IMG/VR virus record: IMGVR_UViG_3300034108_000145
Coordinates: 62,001 to 126,000 of that record
DNA: 64,000 bases
Reading direction: 5' to 3' (one strand)
Source of the DNA: a virus
In this document: positions 31,605 through 39,684 of the stretch, one piece after another
Layout of the letters: every line of letters begins with the position of its first letter
Numbering within the stretch: the stretch's first letter is position 1
Made by a program: the position numbers and the translations under genes
The notes under the pieces: model-generated
Databases searched by the model: none
What the model was told of the DNA's origin: nothing
Seen by the model: only the letters and a program-made list of their open reading frames with translations

Positions 31605-32260
31605 TATAATAGTTTATTTACCAATGAAACAGAAGCCTTCTTTAAAGCAGAACTTAAATTTTGTTGGTTAAACTTACCTCCTTCATCTACAAGAAGAGCA
31701 GACATGCTCACCTCGTCAGCTGATTCTTCTACCATTGCTTTCTTCTCAACCTTACCATCTTTGTATAAATAGCCTTTAAGTCTAATAACAACGGACTCTT
31801 TATTGTTGTGTAACACTGAAAAACTAGACTGTGTTTTTAATACATCTAGATATACAATTTCTGCAGTAATTTTAAGATTAGAAGTCTTATCTAGTTCATA
31901 ATCTTTCTCTTGAACTACCTCTTCTAAAATATTCTTTAGCCCAAACTCTAAATTGCGGTTACCGGCTAAAGACCCTACAACAACTTTATTACTTACAGAA
32001 GATATATCTATCTTCTTAGGTTCTTCATACCAGATATTATCTGGATTATTCTTAAAAGTACCATCAAACTTCCAACTGAACCAGTTAGAAATTGCTAAAG
32101 TCTTATCTTCTTGCCCAGAAAAGTGCAAGTAGAGCATATAACCTTGAATGGTTAATGCAAATATCATCCATAGTCCAACAAAGACTATGAATATTTTAAC
32201 TAACAGTTCTGAAAGTTTCTGAAAAAACTTTTGACTGTAACTAATAACGAGTGCTCTCAT
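31604..32260 (-). CDS. Membrane-anchored protein with CsgG/LptE-like C-terminus
   Basis: 218 residues. A hydrophobic anchor (about residues 21-46, LVKIFIVFVGLWMIFALTIQ) is followed by a periplasmic domain. The C-terminal half (LKITAEIVYLDVLKTQSSFS, then VVIRLKGYLYKDGKVEKKAM, then a helix ALKKASVSLVNKLL) has the strand-strand-helix order of CsgG-like and related lipoproteins. It overlaps the large exported gene by one base. An accessory factor of the export cluster is a fair guess. Confidence 0.55.
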   Translation of the reverse strand: MRALVISYSQKFFQKLSELLVKIFIVFVGLWMIFALTIQGYMLYLHFSGQEDKTLAISNWFSWKFDGTFKNNPDNIWYEEPKKIDISSVSNKVVVGSLAGNRNLEFGLKNILEEVVQEKDYELDKTSNLKITAEIVYLDVLKTQSSFSVLHNNKESVVIRLKGYLYKDGKVEKKAMVEESADEVSMSALLVDEGGKFNQQNLSSALKKASVSLVNKLL

Positions 32261-32293
32261 AACTCTATATATTTTTTAGAGAGCTAAGTATTT

Positions 32294-32419
32294 CTACTTC
32301 CCCTGCCCTCTGTATTTTTTAACATGCTTATCTTTAGGACCATCACTTTTACGTGATCTTCCTCCCTTTCTTTTACCAAAGGTGACCTTTCTAGATTCAC
32401 CAGCTTTAGGTTTAGCCAT
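32294..32419 (-). CDS. Small basic protein, 41 residues
   Basis: MAKPKAGESRKVTFGKRKGG then RSRKSDGPKDKHVKKYRGQG K: strongly Lys/Arg-rich with Gly, possibly a nucleic-acid-binding or virion peptide. It starts just before the endolysin stop and lies in the lysis block. It is short, so confidence is moderate. Confidence 0.5.
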   Translation of the reverse strand: MAKPKAGESRKVTFGKRKGGRSRKSDGPKDKHVKKYRGQGK

Positions 32420-32431
32420 AACTATTGGTTT

Positions 32432-33031
32432 TTATGCAAGTAATGCGTGATATTCTTTAAAGTGTTTGATACGATCAGCTAAACCAATAGTACCACCGTT
32501 TACACGCTTGGTAATTTTGGTTACTACTTCTGTAGAAGAGCCAGTATCAGCAATAAGATTTAAACCGTTCTTTTTCCAGAACCAAGCTGCAGACGCTAAC
32601 GCATGTTTAGTAGATACTAAATCAGGATTAGCAAGGATATCATCAGGTACAGCTAAGTCAAAAGCAGTATAGTTTTGCTTACCCGTCAATTGGATATAGC
32701 CTCTTCCACGGAACTTGAACCCCTCTCCTGATGCTTCAGGACCATTACCCATTCTATTACCGTATACACGGTTAGCAATCTTTTCCGGTTTACGAGCATA
32801 AGCATCAGCTAACGCTTGTGTAGGAAAGTATTTCTTAAAAATACCCATCAAACCTTTAGCTGAGTAGTTAAGGTTTTCTTGAGTAAGTCTGAATCCACCT
32901 GATTCATGACCACACTGTGCTAAAAAATGTGCAAGACGCAGTGGTGTATTAACACCAAATGCATCCATGACACCTGGGATCTGTGCAATTACAGTATCCG
33001 GAACGTGCCCCCTAAGCTTTTCTAAATTCAT
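32432..33031 (-). CDS. Endolysin, glycoside hydrolase family 19-like
   Basis: It degrades peptidoglycan at the end of infection. 199 residues with the GH19 chitinase-type lysozyme pattern: LAHFLAQCGHESGGFRLTQE (about residues 33-52) with the catalytic Glu in HESGGF, then NLNYSAKGLMGIFKKYFPTQ, YGNRMGNG, GFKFRGRGYIQLTGKQNY (about residues 106-123) and a helical C-terminus. There is no signal peptide, so a holin is needed; holin-like genes follow upstream in the same operon. Confidence 0.9.
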   Translation of the reverse strand: MNLEKLRGHVPDTVIAQIPGVMDAFGVNTPLRLAHFLAQCGHESGGFRLTQENLNYSAKGLMGIFKKYFPTQALADAYARKPEKIANRVYGNRMGNGPEASGEGFKFRGRGYIQLTGKQNYTAFDLAVPDDILANPDLVSTKHALASAAWFWKKNGLNLIADTGSSTEVVTKITKRVNGGTIGLADRIKHFKEYHALLA

Positions 33032-33045
33032 ATGTATAGTGTTTA

Positions 33046-33177
33046 TTACTTCTTCTTCTTACCTGTAGCTTTAGGAGCTACTTTCTTAACTTCTTTTACT
33101 ACTTCAGCAGCAACTACAGCCTTCTGTATCTTGCTACCAAATAAGAACTTCTTTACTAATTCAATAATCTTTTTCAT
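33046..33177 (-). CDS. Small Lys-rich protein, 43 residues
   Basis: MKKIIELVKKFLFGSKIQKA followed by VVAAEVVKEVKKVAPKATGK and a Lys tail. An amphipathic basic helix, short enough to be a membrane-active peptide or an expression-control peptide. It lies between the endolysin and the spanin-like gene on the same strand. Its reality is uncertain. Confidence 0.45.
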   Translation of the reverse strand: MKKIIELVKKFLFGSKIQKAVVAAEVVKEVKKVAPKATGKKKK

Positions 33178-33178
33178 A

Positions 33179-33805
33179 CTATTTATTTTTTTTACCAATC
33201 TTCCAGTACGTCTGGAATCCATAAGAAATGTTACCGTTTATATCAGATCCGGCTTTAAGTCCGTAAATCTTATCTGATTTAGTTTTTAGAATAAGCCCTG
33301 CTTCTGCAGAGTTAATTCCTAAGGTTTGAGTTGTACCAATGCCACCACCTACATACAATTGTGTTTTAGCAGGAGCTTGGTTAGTAATTGTCACAGTTTT
33401 AGTGACAAATGGGATCTTGTAGTTATACTTCCAAGATCTCCCTGTAAGTTTATTCTCTCTAATAGTATCAGTAACCATAACATAGCCTAGTGTATCTAAT
33501 TTTACACTGTCTACATAAATAGCTAACGCAGTATACATCTTAACAAGATTGTCAAACTGTATCTTTAGAGCAGCATAATTAGTATCAGCTAAGTATTCTG
33601 TCTTACCTTCTATAAACAAGCTATCATGAATAATCTTAGCCGGCAAAGGCTTAGAATAAATCAAGCTATCGTGTACAGACCAAGTAGTGTCATGCACTAC
33701 AAGCGTATCAGATTTTGGACGGTCCCCTCCTCCAACACACCCTTTATTCTGTAAAAGAACAAAGACTACTAACAAGCCTATAATAAAGATGTATATCTTA
33801 TTCAT
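33179..33805 (-). CDS. Spanin-like membrane protein (inner/outer membrane linker)
   Basis: 208 residues from MNKIYIFIIGLLVVFVLLQN; an earlier frame start at 33847 would add 14 residues and overlap the holin-like gene. One N-terminal hydrophobic segment is followed by a helical, Asp/Lys-rich region (KSDTLVVHDTTWSVHDSLIY) and a beta-strand, Gly-rich end (TQLYVGGGIGTTQTLGINSA) that could insert in the outer membrane. This is similar to DUF6808-type proteins of Bacteroidota phages. It overlaps the next gene by 8 bp. Confidence 0.6.
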   Translation of the reverse strand: MNKIYIFIIGLLVVFVLLQNKGCVGGGDRPKSDTLVVHDTTWSVHDSLIYSKPLPAKIIHDSLFIEGKTEYLADTNYAALKIQFDNLVKMYTALAIYVDSVKLDTLGYVMVTDTIRENKLTGRSWKYNYKIPFVTKTVTITNQAPAKTQLYVGGGIGTTQTLGINSAEAGLILKTKSDKIYGLKAGSDINGNISYGFQTYWKIGKKNK

Positions 33806-34040
33806 CGGTTTTCTTTTTAAATGAGAACTTATCACCTGTATCACCAATCAAGGCTGCTATACAGATATACATAACAGATTCTACTAAAGCATCTGATGGT
33901 TTAATATCACCATGAGAGAAGCTATTAGCAGTTAATGTTACACACAGAAACAATGCACACATAAAACCTACCACTGGTTTAATAGAGGTAGATCCACGCT
34001 CATCTTTAAAAAGATCTAAAGCCCATTGTTTAAAAGTCAT
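33798..34040 (-). CDS. Holin-like membrane protein
   Basis: 80 residues with two hydrophobic segments (about residues 21-38 and 53-67: IKPVVGFMCALFLCVTLTAN, YICIAALIGDTG). The lysis position next to the endolysin and the small size support holin. The stretch IAALIGDTGDKFSF resembles phage holins of other Bacteroidota phages. Confidence 0.7.
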   Translation of the reverse strand: MTFKQWALDLFKDERGSTSIKPVVGFMCALFLCVTLTANSFSHGDIKPSDALVESVMYICIAALIGDTGDKFSFKKKTDE

Positions 34041-34326
34041 ACTTAATTGTTTTTAGTTTAAAAGCTTTATCATCAGGTAAAACTGCTACAACTTCTTGAT
34101 GTTCAGGAACTTGTGGTGCAGGAGCTACTGGTGCTGATGCTGCTTTAAATATCTGACGTTCCAAGTTATCAATCCTGGTCTTGTCTATATTAGACTGAGC
34201 CATTAACAACTTAACGTCAGCTTTTATTTCGTTTACATCATTCCAAATGAGTAAACTTACAAGAGACACTAAGGATGGAAATATCCACACCTTAAAAGCT
34301 GCTATAGATGGATTCTCTTTAGTCAT
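34030..34326 (-). CDS. Membrane protein with coiled coil (lysis block)
   Basis: 98 residues. One hydrophobic segment (about residues 11-27, KVWIFPSLVSLVSLLIWND) and then a heptad-like segment NEIKADVKLLMAQSNIDKTR with Ala/Pro-rich tail. It resembles an antiholin or XhlA-type protein. It overlaps the holin-like gene by 11 bp and lies in the lysis operon. Confidence 0.55.
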   Translation of the reverse strand: MTKENPSIAAFKVWIFPSLVSLVSLLIWNDVNEIKADVKLLMAQSNIDKTRIDNLERQIFKAASAPVAPAPQVPEHQEVVAVLPDDKAFKLKTIKYDF

Positions 34327-34341
34327 GACTTAACAAATGAT

Positions 34342-35088
34342 TTAGTAGGTTCTAATAGCTCTTACATACATTCCTTGATCTTTAGGGTAACCAAACTGTA
34401 CACCATTCGTGAAGTTTTGACCCCATGCTGTAGTATCACTAGCTTCAGTAGAACTTATGTAAAAAGCACCAAAAGCACCAAGACCTGAACCAAGAGCTAC
34501 TCTATTTGCATATATTTTACTTAATTCATCTTTACTAGGTAAGAACCAGTCAGTATAACCACCTAAATCTAAATCGTTACATATTGCTGCAGCACTAACA
34601 GGGAAGTTACAACCTGCCACAACATCTAGTGTATTTTGTCTACCTGTACCAATAGCTGTACCATCTGCACCGGTAATAGTAGTTCCACTACATCCCCATA
34701 TAGCTGAAGTATCAATATTGCTACTACTAACAACAATTCCATGTTGAACATTAGCATCATAACCAGGATCACCAGCTTGTAAAATGTAAGCAATTGTACC
34801 ACCTAAAGCTGATTGAGCTATAGTGTAGTTTACTGAAAGAGGTTGTTGAAGACTTACTATATCAGTTTCACTTGAAGGTCCATAATGAATGAACAAACTA
34901 TTAGGTAGAATATCTCCTTTTCTATCTACACGAATGTAGTAGTAAAGCCCAGCAGGATGAGCTGGTAAATTCATTACTTTAGTGATTTCCAATACGTTAG
35001 CTACTGCAGGAACTTCTGATGCACTCATCATAATACCCGGGATTGGGAACCCTAGAGCGTCTTTTTGGGCATAAAATTTTTTAGCCAT
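34342..35088 (-). CDS. DUF1566-type (Lcl C-lectin-like) adhesin-like protein
   Basis: 248 residues. The C-terminal ~110 residues follow the DUF1566/Lcl pattern: CNDLDLGGYTDWFLPSKDEL, KIYANRVALGSGL, FYISSTEASDTTAWGQNF and the closing strand YVRAIRTY. The N-terminal half is Gly/Ser/Asn-rich. Such domains occur in phage fibres and surface adhesins that bind glycans. There is no signal peptide, so a virion decoration or fibre is more likely than a secreted adhesin. It is the first gene of the leftward operon. Confidence 0.7.
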   Translation of the reverse strand: MAKKFYAQKDALGFPIPGIMMSASEVPAVANVLEITKVMNLPAHPAGLYYYIRVDRKGDILPNSLFIHYGPSSETDIVSLQQPLSVNYTIAQSALGGTIAYILQAGDPGYDANVQHGIVVSSSNIDTSAIWGCSGTTITGADGTAIGTGRQNTLDVVAGCNFPVSAAAICNDLDLGGYTDWFLPSKDELSKIYANRVALGSGLGAFGAFYISSTEASDTTAWGQNFTNGVQFGYPKDQGMYVRAIRTY

Positions 35089-35140
35089 GGTATAAATAGT
35101 TTATATATAAACGTAAAAAGTGTAGATTTTCTATAAACTC

Positions 35141-35155
35141 TACATTATAATATAC
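35141..35155. promoter_or_regulatory. 15-bp element shared by both divergent control regions
   Basis: TACATTATAATATAC is identical to the element at 9090-9104. It lies between the first leftward gene (start 35088) and the first rightward gene (start 35204), again with the palindromic TATAAT-like core. A hairpin with arms TGTAGA/TCTACA lies on its left flank (35121-35144). Confidence 0.5.
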
Positions 35156-35175
35156 GAAATATTAAGGAAATAATC

Positions 35176-35183
35176 TACATTTG
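35176..35183 (+). promoter_or_regulatory. Candidate Bacteroidota -7 box
   Basis: TACATTTG fits TAnnTTTG and lies about 20 bp before the start of the DnaA-domain IV-like gene. No convincing -33 box is seen, so this is weak. Confidence 0.35.
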
Positions 35184-35203
35184 TGAATAAACATTAGAAA
35201 TTT

Positions 35204-35725
35204 ATGGATACAGTAATCTATGCCAAAAAGCTTGAGAGAAAGCTTATTGATGAGTTTAAAGAAACCTTCTTTAAGAAGATGGGGTATTACCCTTTAGTTA
35301 TTACTAAAATTAATACAGAGAAAGATGATTATTTACCCATAATCAGCCTTGAGAACCTAGAAGAAGTGTTTGAACCTTTTTTACCAGAGAAGTTTGGCAA
35401 GAAAGTACCTTTAGGGTCTGTCCGCAGATACCGTGAAATAGTAGAGCTTAGAAACATATTCTGTGCTATAGCTAGAATGATGAGGTATACCTGCACGCAT
35501 GTTGGAGAATACCTTGGTGACCGAGATCACACTACAGTGTTACACAACACCACTACATTCTCTAACCTTATTGAAACTAGTGACCCTTTTAAAGAAAAGT
35601 ACTTAAAAATTATCAAACACATAAAACAAAAATACAATGACACATCAGCTATGGATGACCTTGATCAAGAACAATTTGAGTCCGAATCAAGTATACTTTT
35701 TGGATTGCTGCAGACAGAAGATTAA
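35204..35725 (+). CDS. DnaA domain IV-like replication protein
   Basis: 173 residues. The C-terminal part (about residues 95-135) has the DnaA DNA-binding signature: TCTHVGEYLGDRDHTTVLHN, in which GDRDHTTVLH corresponds to the DnaA-box recognition motif G-x-RDHTTVLHA. The helices before and after fit domain IV. The AAA+ part of DnaA is absent. This suggests binding to DnaA-box-like sites, perhaps to start phage replication or to titrate host DnaA. It is the first rightward gene of the replication block. Confidence 0.8.
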   Translation: MDTVIYAKKLERKLIDEFKETFFKKMGYYPLVITKINTEKDDYLPIISLENLEEVFEPFLPEKFGKKVPLGSVRRYREIVELRNIFCAIARMMRYTCTHVGEYLGDRDHTTVLHNTTTFSNLIETSDPFKEKYLKIIKHIKQKYNDTSAMDDLDQEQFESESSILFGLLQTED

Positions 35726-36215
35726 GCCTACAGGCATTATAAATGTAGAAGCAGAAGCTCTAATATGTCAGAGCAAAGGGTTAATTGACGCAGATGGTAA
35801 GCTAAGTCATGTTGCTCAAAACATACTTAATGAGTTTGAAACTTACTTAGTAAAGACTAAGAAAAAAGTAGCCACCGAAGTATTAGGTGATAACTTCTTA
35901 GACAGAATTAAAGAATATAGAGAATTATTTCCAGCTATTAAACTACCATCAGGTGAATTAGCTAGACAGTCTGTACAAGAGCTTAAAGACAAGTTTGTAT
36001 GGTTTTTTAAAACCTATCCAGAATATGACTGGAACCTTGTATTAGATGCTACAGACTTTTATATATTTAACAAGCATAAAGAGAACTATTCTTTCATGGT
36101 TACAAGCAGTTATTTTATACAGAAGACTGACTTAAAAACCAAACTTAGTAGATCAATATTAGCTGACTATTGTCAGATGATATTAGATAATCCAGACATT
36201 TTAAAAAGCATATAA
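35637..36215 (+). CDS. Hypothetical protein, 192 residues (start uncertain)
   Basis: The frame begins inside the previous gene; starts at 35637 or 35655 (MTLIKNNLSPNQ) are both possible, the first overlapping by 89 bp. The body is helical with Lys/Glu-rich segments (ETYLVKTKKKVATEVLGDNF) and a segment LDATDFYIFNKHKENYSFMV. A replication accessory role is guessed from its neighbours. Confidence 0.6.
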   Translation: MTHQLWMTLIKNNLSPNQVYFLDCCRQKIKPTGIINVEAEALICQSKGLIDADGKLSHVAQNILNEFETYLVKTKKKVATEVLGDNFLDRIKEYRELFPAIKLPSGELARQSVQELKDKFVWFFKTYPEYDWNLVLDATDFYIFNKHKENYSFMVTSSYFIQKTDLKTKLSRSILADYCQMILDNPDILKSI

Positions 36216-36218
36216 CAT

Positions 36219-36404
36219 ATGGGAAAATATGAAAAAGCCATAAACAGAACCATATTATCAATTCTTTTCAGTATTTTAAACTGGAAGCTGATAAATATCT
36301 TTCTTATAGACATACCGTTTTACAAGTATTTTATCATAGAAATATTTTTGATTGTTTCAATGAAACTGTTTATATTTACAACCCAAAAATTCAAACTACA
36401 ATGA
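36219..36404 (+). CDS. Small membrane protein, 61 residues
   Basis: Hydrophobic segments (LSILFSILNWKLINIFLI, FIIEIFLIVSMKLFIFTT) interrupted by a charged turn suggest a two-pass membrane protein. It overlaps the next gene by 4 bp. Function unknown. Confidence 0.5.
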   Translation: MGKYEKAINRTILSILFSILNWKLINIFLIDIPFYKYFIIEIFLIVSMKLFIFTTQKFKLQ

Positions 36405-36604
36405 CACAAGAACAACAAGAAAAAGTAGAAGAAATCTACAACTCCCTCCCTGATGTTATAGGTCCTATAGCACAAGATTATAAATACATAAGTAAAGAAG
36501 TTTTGATTTCAGTAGTTGATCATATGATAACTACAGCAGTTTATGATGCTAAAATGGAATCATTAGACGAGTTTAGAAATATTGTAGAAGAAACATTTAA
36601 TTAA
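36401..36604 (+). CDS. Hypothetical acidic protein, 67 residues
   Basis: Helical and acidic (MTQEQQEKVEEIYNSLPDVI start). It is translationally coupled to the preceding gene (ATGA overlap) and ends 8 bp before the helicase. The function is unknown; a loader or regulator of the helicase would fit its position. Confidence 0.55.
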   Translation: MTQEQQEKVEEIYNSLPDVIGPIAQDYKYISKEVLISVVDHMITTAVYDAKMESLDEFRNIVEETFN

Positions 36605-36612
36605 CTCTACAT

Positions 36613-37683
36613 ATGGATAAGCCAAAAAAGAAATACGGGCGTAAAAGCTACGTTAACGTTTTAGAAAAAGGTTTCAAGTATATAACAAAAAGAAGAAACG
36701 GTGAGATAAAGTCCTTACTCACTCCATGGCCCAGCTTAAATGAAGCTGGTATCAATGGTTTAGAATGGGGATCTATGCTCACTATTGGTGCTAGACCTGG
36801 TGCAGGTAAGACTATGATTGTCTCTCAAATATTAAGAGAGGCACGTAGACTAAATCCAGATCAGAAGTTTAACATCCTAGAGTTTCAGTTTGAGATGGGT
36901 GATGAGCAGTATGCTGCACGTCAGTTTGCTGGTGAAATGGCCCAAGACTACGGTGTTATACTAAGTACTAAAAAACAACTTGATGACTTCACTCTAAAGA
37001 ACATCAACAAGTATATAGAAGATTGTAGAGATATGGAAACCCACGGTCTTATAAGAGAAGTGATATCAGAATCACTAACTCATACAGACATGGAAGAAGC
37101 TATACAAGAAGCTTATGTAGAAGGTGGAAGTAAACCTATGATTGTTACTATAGATCATAGTTGGTTGATTAAGAAAAGATTAGATGAGAAAGAAAAGATA
37201 GCTACTCTGTACAACACTACAGAAATGCTTATGAAGCTTAAGAATAAGATTCCCATCATTGTTATCATGATCACTCAGCTTAACCGTTCTATAGATGAAG
37301 CATCTAGAAAAACAGCTGGTACTATTGCAAACTACCCAACATCTGGTGACATATTTGGCGGTGACGCTCTTATGCAAGGATCAGATTTAGTAATTGCACT
37401 AAGTAGACCTGCTAAAGCAGATGTAAAAGTATACGGACCTTATGCTTATCAAGTAGAAGACGAAGATGTATTCATGCATCTATTAAAGATTAGAAACGGT
37501 AATGATAATAATAATCTTGTGTTCTTAAAGATGGACGGTCAACGTCAACAGATGGTAGAAGTACCAGAGTTTAAAGCTTTAAGACCAGAAGGTGCTACAT
37601 CAGCTTACCAAAGATATAGTGAAAGAAGTGGCGGTGGGGGCGGTAGAAGAACTGTAACAGCAGAAGTTGGACAAGAACTTTAA
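36613..37683 (+). CDS. DnaB-like replicative helicase (C-terminal domain type)
   Basis: RecA-fold helicase of 356 residues. Walker A GARPGAGKT is at 59-67, Walker B VTIDHSWL near residue 180, then IIVIMITQLNRSI as the motif-3 region. A Lys/Gly-rich C-terminus (SGGGGGRRTVTAEVGQEL) follows. It lacks the N-terminal primase-interacting domain of bacterial DnaB. It is expected to unwind the phage fork with the primase and polymerase encoded downstream. Confidence 0.9.
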   Translation: MDKPKKKYGRKSYVNVLEKGFKYITKRRNGEIKSLLTPWPSLNEAGINGLEWGSMLTIGARPGAGKTMIVSQILREARRLNPDQKFNILEFQFEMGDEQYAARQFAGEMAQDYGVILSTKKQLDDFTLKNINKYIEDCRDMETHGLIREVISESLTHTDMEEAIQEAYVEGGSKPMIVTIDHSWLIKKRLDEKEKIATLYNTTEMLMKLKNKIPIIVIMITQLNRSIDEASRKTAGTIANYPTSGDIFGGDALMQGSDLVIALSRPAKADVKVYGPYAYQVEDEDVFMHLLKIRNGNDNNNLVFLKMDGQRQQMVEVPEFKALRPEGATSAYQRYSERSGGGGGRRTVTAEVGQEL

Positions 37684-37711
37684 TATATTACAAAACACAA
37701 AAAAACGCAAA

Positions 37712-38254
37712 ATGACACAAGAAGAAATCAAAGAGCTTAAAAAGAATAAGCTTGAAAGTATCAGAGATTATCATCAAAACTTGATAGATAATCTTGAGAT
37801 TCCTAGAACAGATTTCAATATGAAGATGGCTTTCTATGATAAACAAGGCCGTAACGTAGTTGGAATCTTTGCATCAGAGTTTAAGAAAGAAAAAGGTTTC
37901 TATTTTGAACTTATCACTAGAGACTTAGAACCTCTAGATGCAGAACGCACAGTTTATAAAATCCCATCTAACTCATCTTTTGAAGAAGAATATGAACTTA
38001 ATGAAAAAGGTTCGTATCTTGTACCCTTAGAAGAGCTAAGAGTAGTTAATGCAACATCTGTAGCAATCAGCGGCAGATCAGCAGTAGCAGATAAACCTTC
38101 ATTTAAACCACCAGTAGCTGCATACAAAGCTCCTGCACCAATGGAAGACGCTCCTTATAGTGATATGACTATAAGAGATTATTATGCCATTCAAACAGGA
38201 AAGCCTGTAAGCTCTAAGACTTGGTTAAATGATCTAATAAAGAGTAACAAATAA
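37712..38254 (+). CDS. Hypothetical protein, 180 residues
   Basis: Start MTQEEIKELKKNKLESIRDY at 37712 is preferred to an upstream ATG lying inside the helicase end. Charged helical N-terminus, strand-rich middle, and a Pro/Ala-rich linker before the end (FKPPVAAYKAPAPMEDAPYS). It sits between the DnaB helicase and the Sak4-like gene. Function unknown. Confidence 0.65.
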   Translation: MTQEEIKELKKNKLESIRDYHQNLIDNLEIPRTDFNMKMAFYDKQGRNVVGIFASEFKKEKGFYFELITRDLEPLDAERTVYKIPSNSSFEEEYELNEKGSYLVPLEELRVVNATSVAISGRSAVADKPSFKPPVAAYKAPAPMEDAPYSDMTIRDYYAIQTGKPVSSKTWLNDLIKSNK

Positions 38255-38264
38255 CACAACCCAT

Positions 38265-38948
38265 ATGGCACAAGGAATCCTTATTATTGCAGAAAGTGGG
38301 TCAGGTAAGTCTACATCTATAGAACAACTTGATCCAAAAGAAACGTTTATTATAAACGTTGCAAACAAACCCCTACCTTTCAAAGGTTGGAAAAGCAAAT
38401 ATGTAACTTGGAGTAAAGATAATCCTACAGGTAATCTTTATGCCGGTTCATCATCAGCTCAGATAGAAGCATGCTTAAAGTATGTAAGTGAAAAGCGTCC
38501 AGACATCAAGAATATTGTAGTGGATGACTTTCAGTATATGAGCTCATTTGAGTTCTTTGATAGAAGTGATGAAAAAGGTTATGAAAAGTTCACTCAGATC
38601 GGTGCAAACTTAGCTCGTATAGCAAGAATGCCTAAAGATCTTAGAGAAGACCTTACAATATTCTTTATGACGCATGCTGAAGAATCTACAGATCTAGAAG
38701 GCAAACGTAAGTTTAAAGCAAAGACTATCGGTAAGATGGTTGATGAAAAGCTTAGCTTAGAAGGCTTATTTAGTATTGTACTCTTTGGTAAAGTAAAGAA
38801 AGACAAAGACGGGAATATCCGTTATGTGTTTGAAACACAAAACAATGGTGAGAATACATGTAAAAGCCCTAAGGGTATGTTCTCTACTGTTGAGATACCT
38901 AATGATCTAGACTTTGTAAAAAAGTCTATAACAGAATACGAAAATTAA
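38265..38948 (+). CDS. Sak4-like AAA ATPase (single-strand annealing recombinase)
   Basis: 227 residues. Walker A AESGSGKST is at residues 9-17, Walker B IVVDDFQYM near residue 84, and FFMTHAEES follows as a sensor-like segment. Phage Sak4 proteins are RecA-fold mediators that anneal ssDNA in partnership with a phage SSB. The adjacent downstream gene is SSB-like, the classic arrangement. Annealing activity is inferred. Confidence 0.8.
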   Translation: MAQGILIIAESGSGKSTSIEQLDPKETFIINVANKPLPFKGWKSKYVTWSKDNPTGNLYAGSSSAQIEACLKYVSEKRPDIKNIVVDDFQYMSSFEFFDRSDEKGYEKFTQIGANLARIARMPKDLREDLTIFFMTHAEESTDLEGKRKFKAKTIGKMVDEKLSLEGLFSIVLFGKVKKDKDGNIRYVFETQNNGENTCKSPKGMFSTVEIPNDLDFVKKSITEYEN

Positions 38949-38981
38949 TTTCTCATTTTTCACAATTAAACTCAAACAAGT

Positions 38982-39605
38982 ATGTTTAGTACAACAGGAC
39001 AAGAAGTAAAACAAGGTGGCGGTACTTTAAAGTCATTACAGCCAGGAGTTGCTTATGCACACATCCACAGTTCACAGGTTAGAACATCTAACAAAGGAGA
39101 CAAAAAAGTTTTAGAATTAACACTAGTAGGTCAAGGCTCAGAAGGTTTTGAAGGCTGGCCTATTGACAAAGACAACCCAGAAGGAGCAAAGTATTCTGGA
39201 CCATCTTCTCGTGTTTCAGCTACTATTTGGACAGACCAATTTAACTCTGATGATATTAATAAAAACGATATTTTAAACAAGCTTATTGTTGTAGCAACAG
39301 AGCTTGGACTTAGAACAGAACTTGATGCTATTTCTTCTAAAGAAAACATCACGTCTATTGAGCAATGGGTAGCAGCAGCTACTGACGTATTAAAAGGACA
39401 CAACATCTATTGGTTCTTAAAAGGTACAGAAGAAGAATACAACGGTAAAACTATTACCAAGTTATCTTTACCTAAATACAAGTTTGCTTCTAAAGAAGAG
39501 TCTAAGTTAGATAAGTTTGATAAGAACAATCAGTATCACTTTAAAGCTTTACCTAACAAACCAGTTAGCAGCTTTGAACCAGCTACTGATGACTTTGAAA
39601 TGTAA
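38982..39605 (+). CDS. Single-stranded DNA-binding protein candidate
   Basis: 207 residues with beta-strand-rich N-terminal part (LKSLQPGVAYAHIHSSQVRT, then KKVLELTLVGQGS) of OB-fold appearance. It ends with an acidic tip SFEPATDDFEM resembling the C-terminal acidic tail of SSBs. It lies directly downstream of the Sak4-like gene and before a terminator. Assigned by fold impression and context. Confidence 0.65.
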   Translation: MFSTTGQEVKQGGGTLKSLQPGVAYAHIHSSQVRTSNKGDKKVLELTLVGQGSEGFEGWPIDKDNPEGAKYSGPSSRVSATIWTDQFNSDDINKNDILNKLIVVATELGLRTELDAISSKENITSIEQWVAAATDVLKGHNIYWFLKGTEEEYNGKTITKLSLPKYKFASKEESKLDKFDKNNQYHFKALPNKPVSSFEPATDDFEM

Positions 39606-39630
39606 TATGGTTCAGTAAATATACAAACAA

Positions 39631-39663
39631 GAGGGGGGAGTTTCTACTCCCCCCAATTTTTTT
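39631..39663 (+). terminator. Rho-independent terminator
   Basis: GGGGGGAGT (39633-39641) pairs with ACTCCCCCC (39646-39654), with a TTCT loop and a T-run at 39657-39663. Confidence 0.93.
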
Positions 39664-39684
39664 CTTAAATACTTAACGTAACTT

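Noticed and set aside
36219-36404. Integrase or attachment site nearby
   Set aside because: No tyrosine or serine recombinase motif and no att-like direct repeat was found anywhere in the window.
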